Source: Clostridia bacterium
GTDB taxonomy: Bacteria; Bacillota; Sulfobacillia; SLMV01
Length of the DNA: 5,547 nucleotides
Reading direction: 5' to 3'
Assembly: GCA_003554565.1 (NCBI GenBank)
Contig: PWGR01000221.1
Location: 1 to 5,547 of the forward strand
Shown one piece after another: positions 5,522-5,547 of this stretch; the first letter of the stretch is position 1, and every line of letters begins with the position of its first letter. The notes below the pieces were generated by a model that saw nothing but the letters and a program-made list of their open reading frames with translations, had not been told where the DNA came from and ran no database searches. Both the position numbers and the translations under genes were made by a program.

Positions 5522-5547
5522 GGCGGGGATGCAGGTGCACCCCCGCC
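5522..5547 (+). terminator. GC-rich stem-loop, probable intrinsic terminator cut by the window end
   Basis: GGCGGGG (5522-5528) pairs perfectly with CCCCGCC (5541-5547). Inside the loop, TGC and GCA can pair further after one A/C mismatch. The stem ends exactly at the last base, so any T-run lies outside the window. It is 84 nt after the SLH-GH18 stop with no gene between, which suits a terminator for that gene. Confidence 0.5.

Overview
The window looks like a chromosomal segment from a Gram-positive, Bacillota-type (Firmicutes) bacterium of moderately high GC. This is inferred from gene content: a signal-peptide protein with three S-layer homology (SLH) domains joined to a glycoside hydrolase family 18 domain of the spore/cortex-hydrolase type, a lipoprotein with a BsuPI-like domain, and purine-rich Shine-Dalgarno sites. 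I cannot name the genus. I see no mobile element, CRISPR array, tRNA or rRNA.

Left half, all on the minus strand and read from right to left: a creatininase-superfamily amidohydrolase (2484 to 1723), a FlK-type hot-dog thioesterase (1699 to 1289), a single-domain Old Yellow Enzyme flavoprotein (1262 to 267), and the first 90 codons of an unrecognised protein that leaves the window at base 1. The gaps are 23 and 26 nt, and the last junction is a 4-nt ATGA overlap. This is almost certainly one operon. A metal-dependent amidohydrolase, an acyl-CoA thioesterase and an ene-reductase together suggest small-molecule catabolism or modification, but the substrate cannot be read from the sequence.

Middle: about 370 nt without a convincing gene (2485-2857), containing a long inverted repeat just past the stop of the next gene. 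Then comes a minus-strand lipoprotein gene (3388 to 2858) with a lipobox, an acidic proline-rich linker and a BsuPI-like domain.

Right half: about 380 nt of divergent intergenic DNA (3389-3770) with several inverted repeats but no clear promoter. It is followed by the plus-strand SLH-GH18 gene (3771 to 5438), a probable wall-anchored glycan hydrolase. The last 109 nt hold two hairpins. The second is a GC-rich stem that ends on the last base of the window and may be the gene's terminator. The lipoprotein and the SLH-GH18 enzyme are divergent and both exported, so they may share envelope-related regulation; that is inference.

Most notable points: the partial fourth operon gene, the uncharacterised enzyme combination of the operon, the loss of the FlK lid phenylalanine, and an Asn in place of the conserved Asp next to the catalytic Glu in the GH18 motif.
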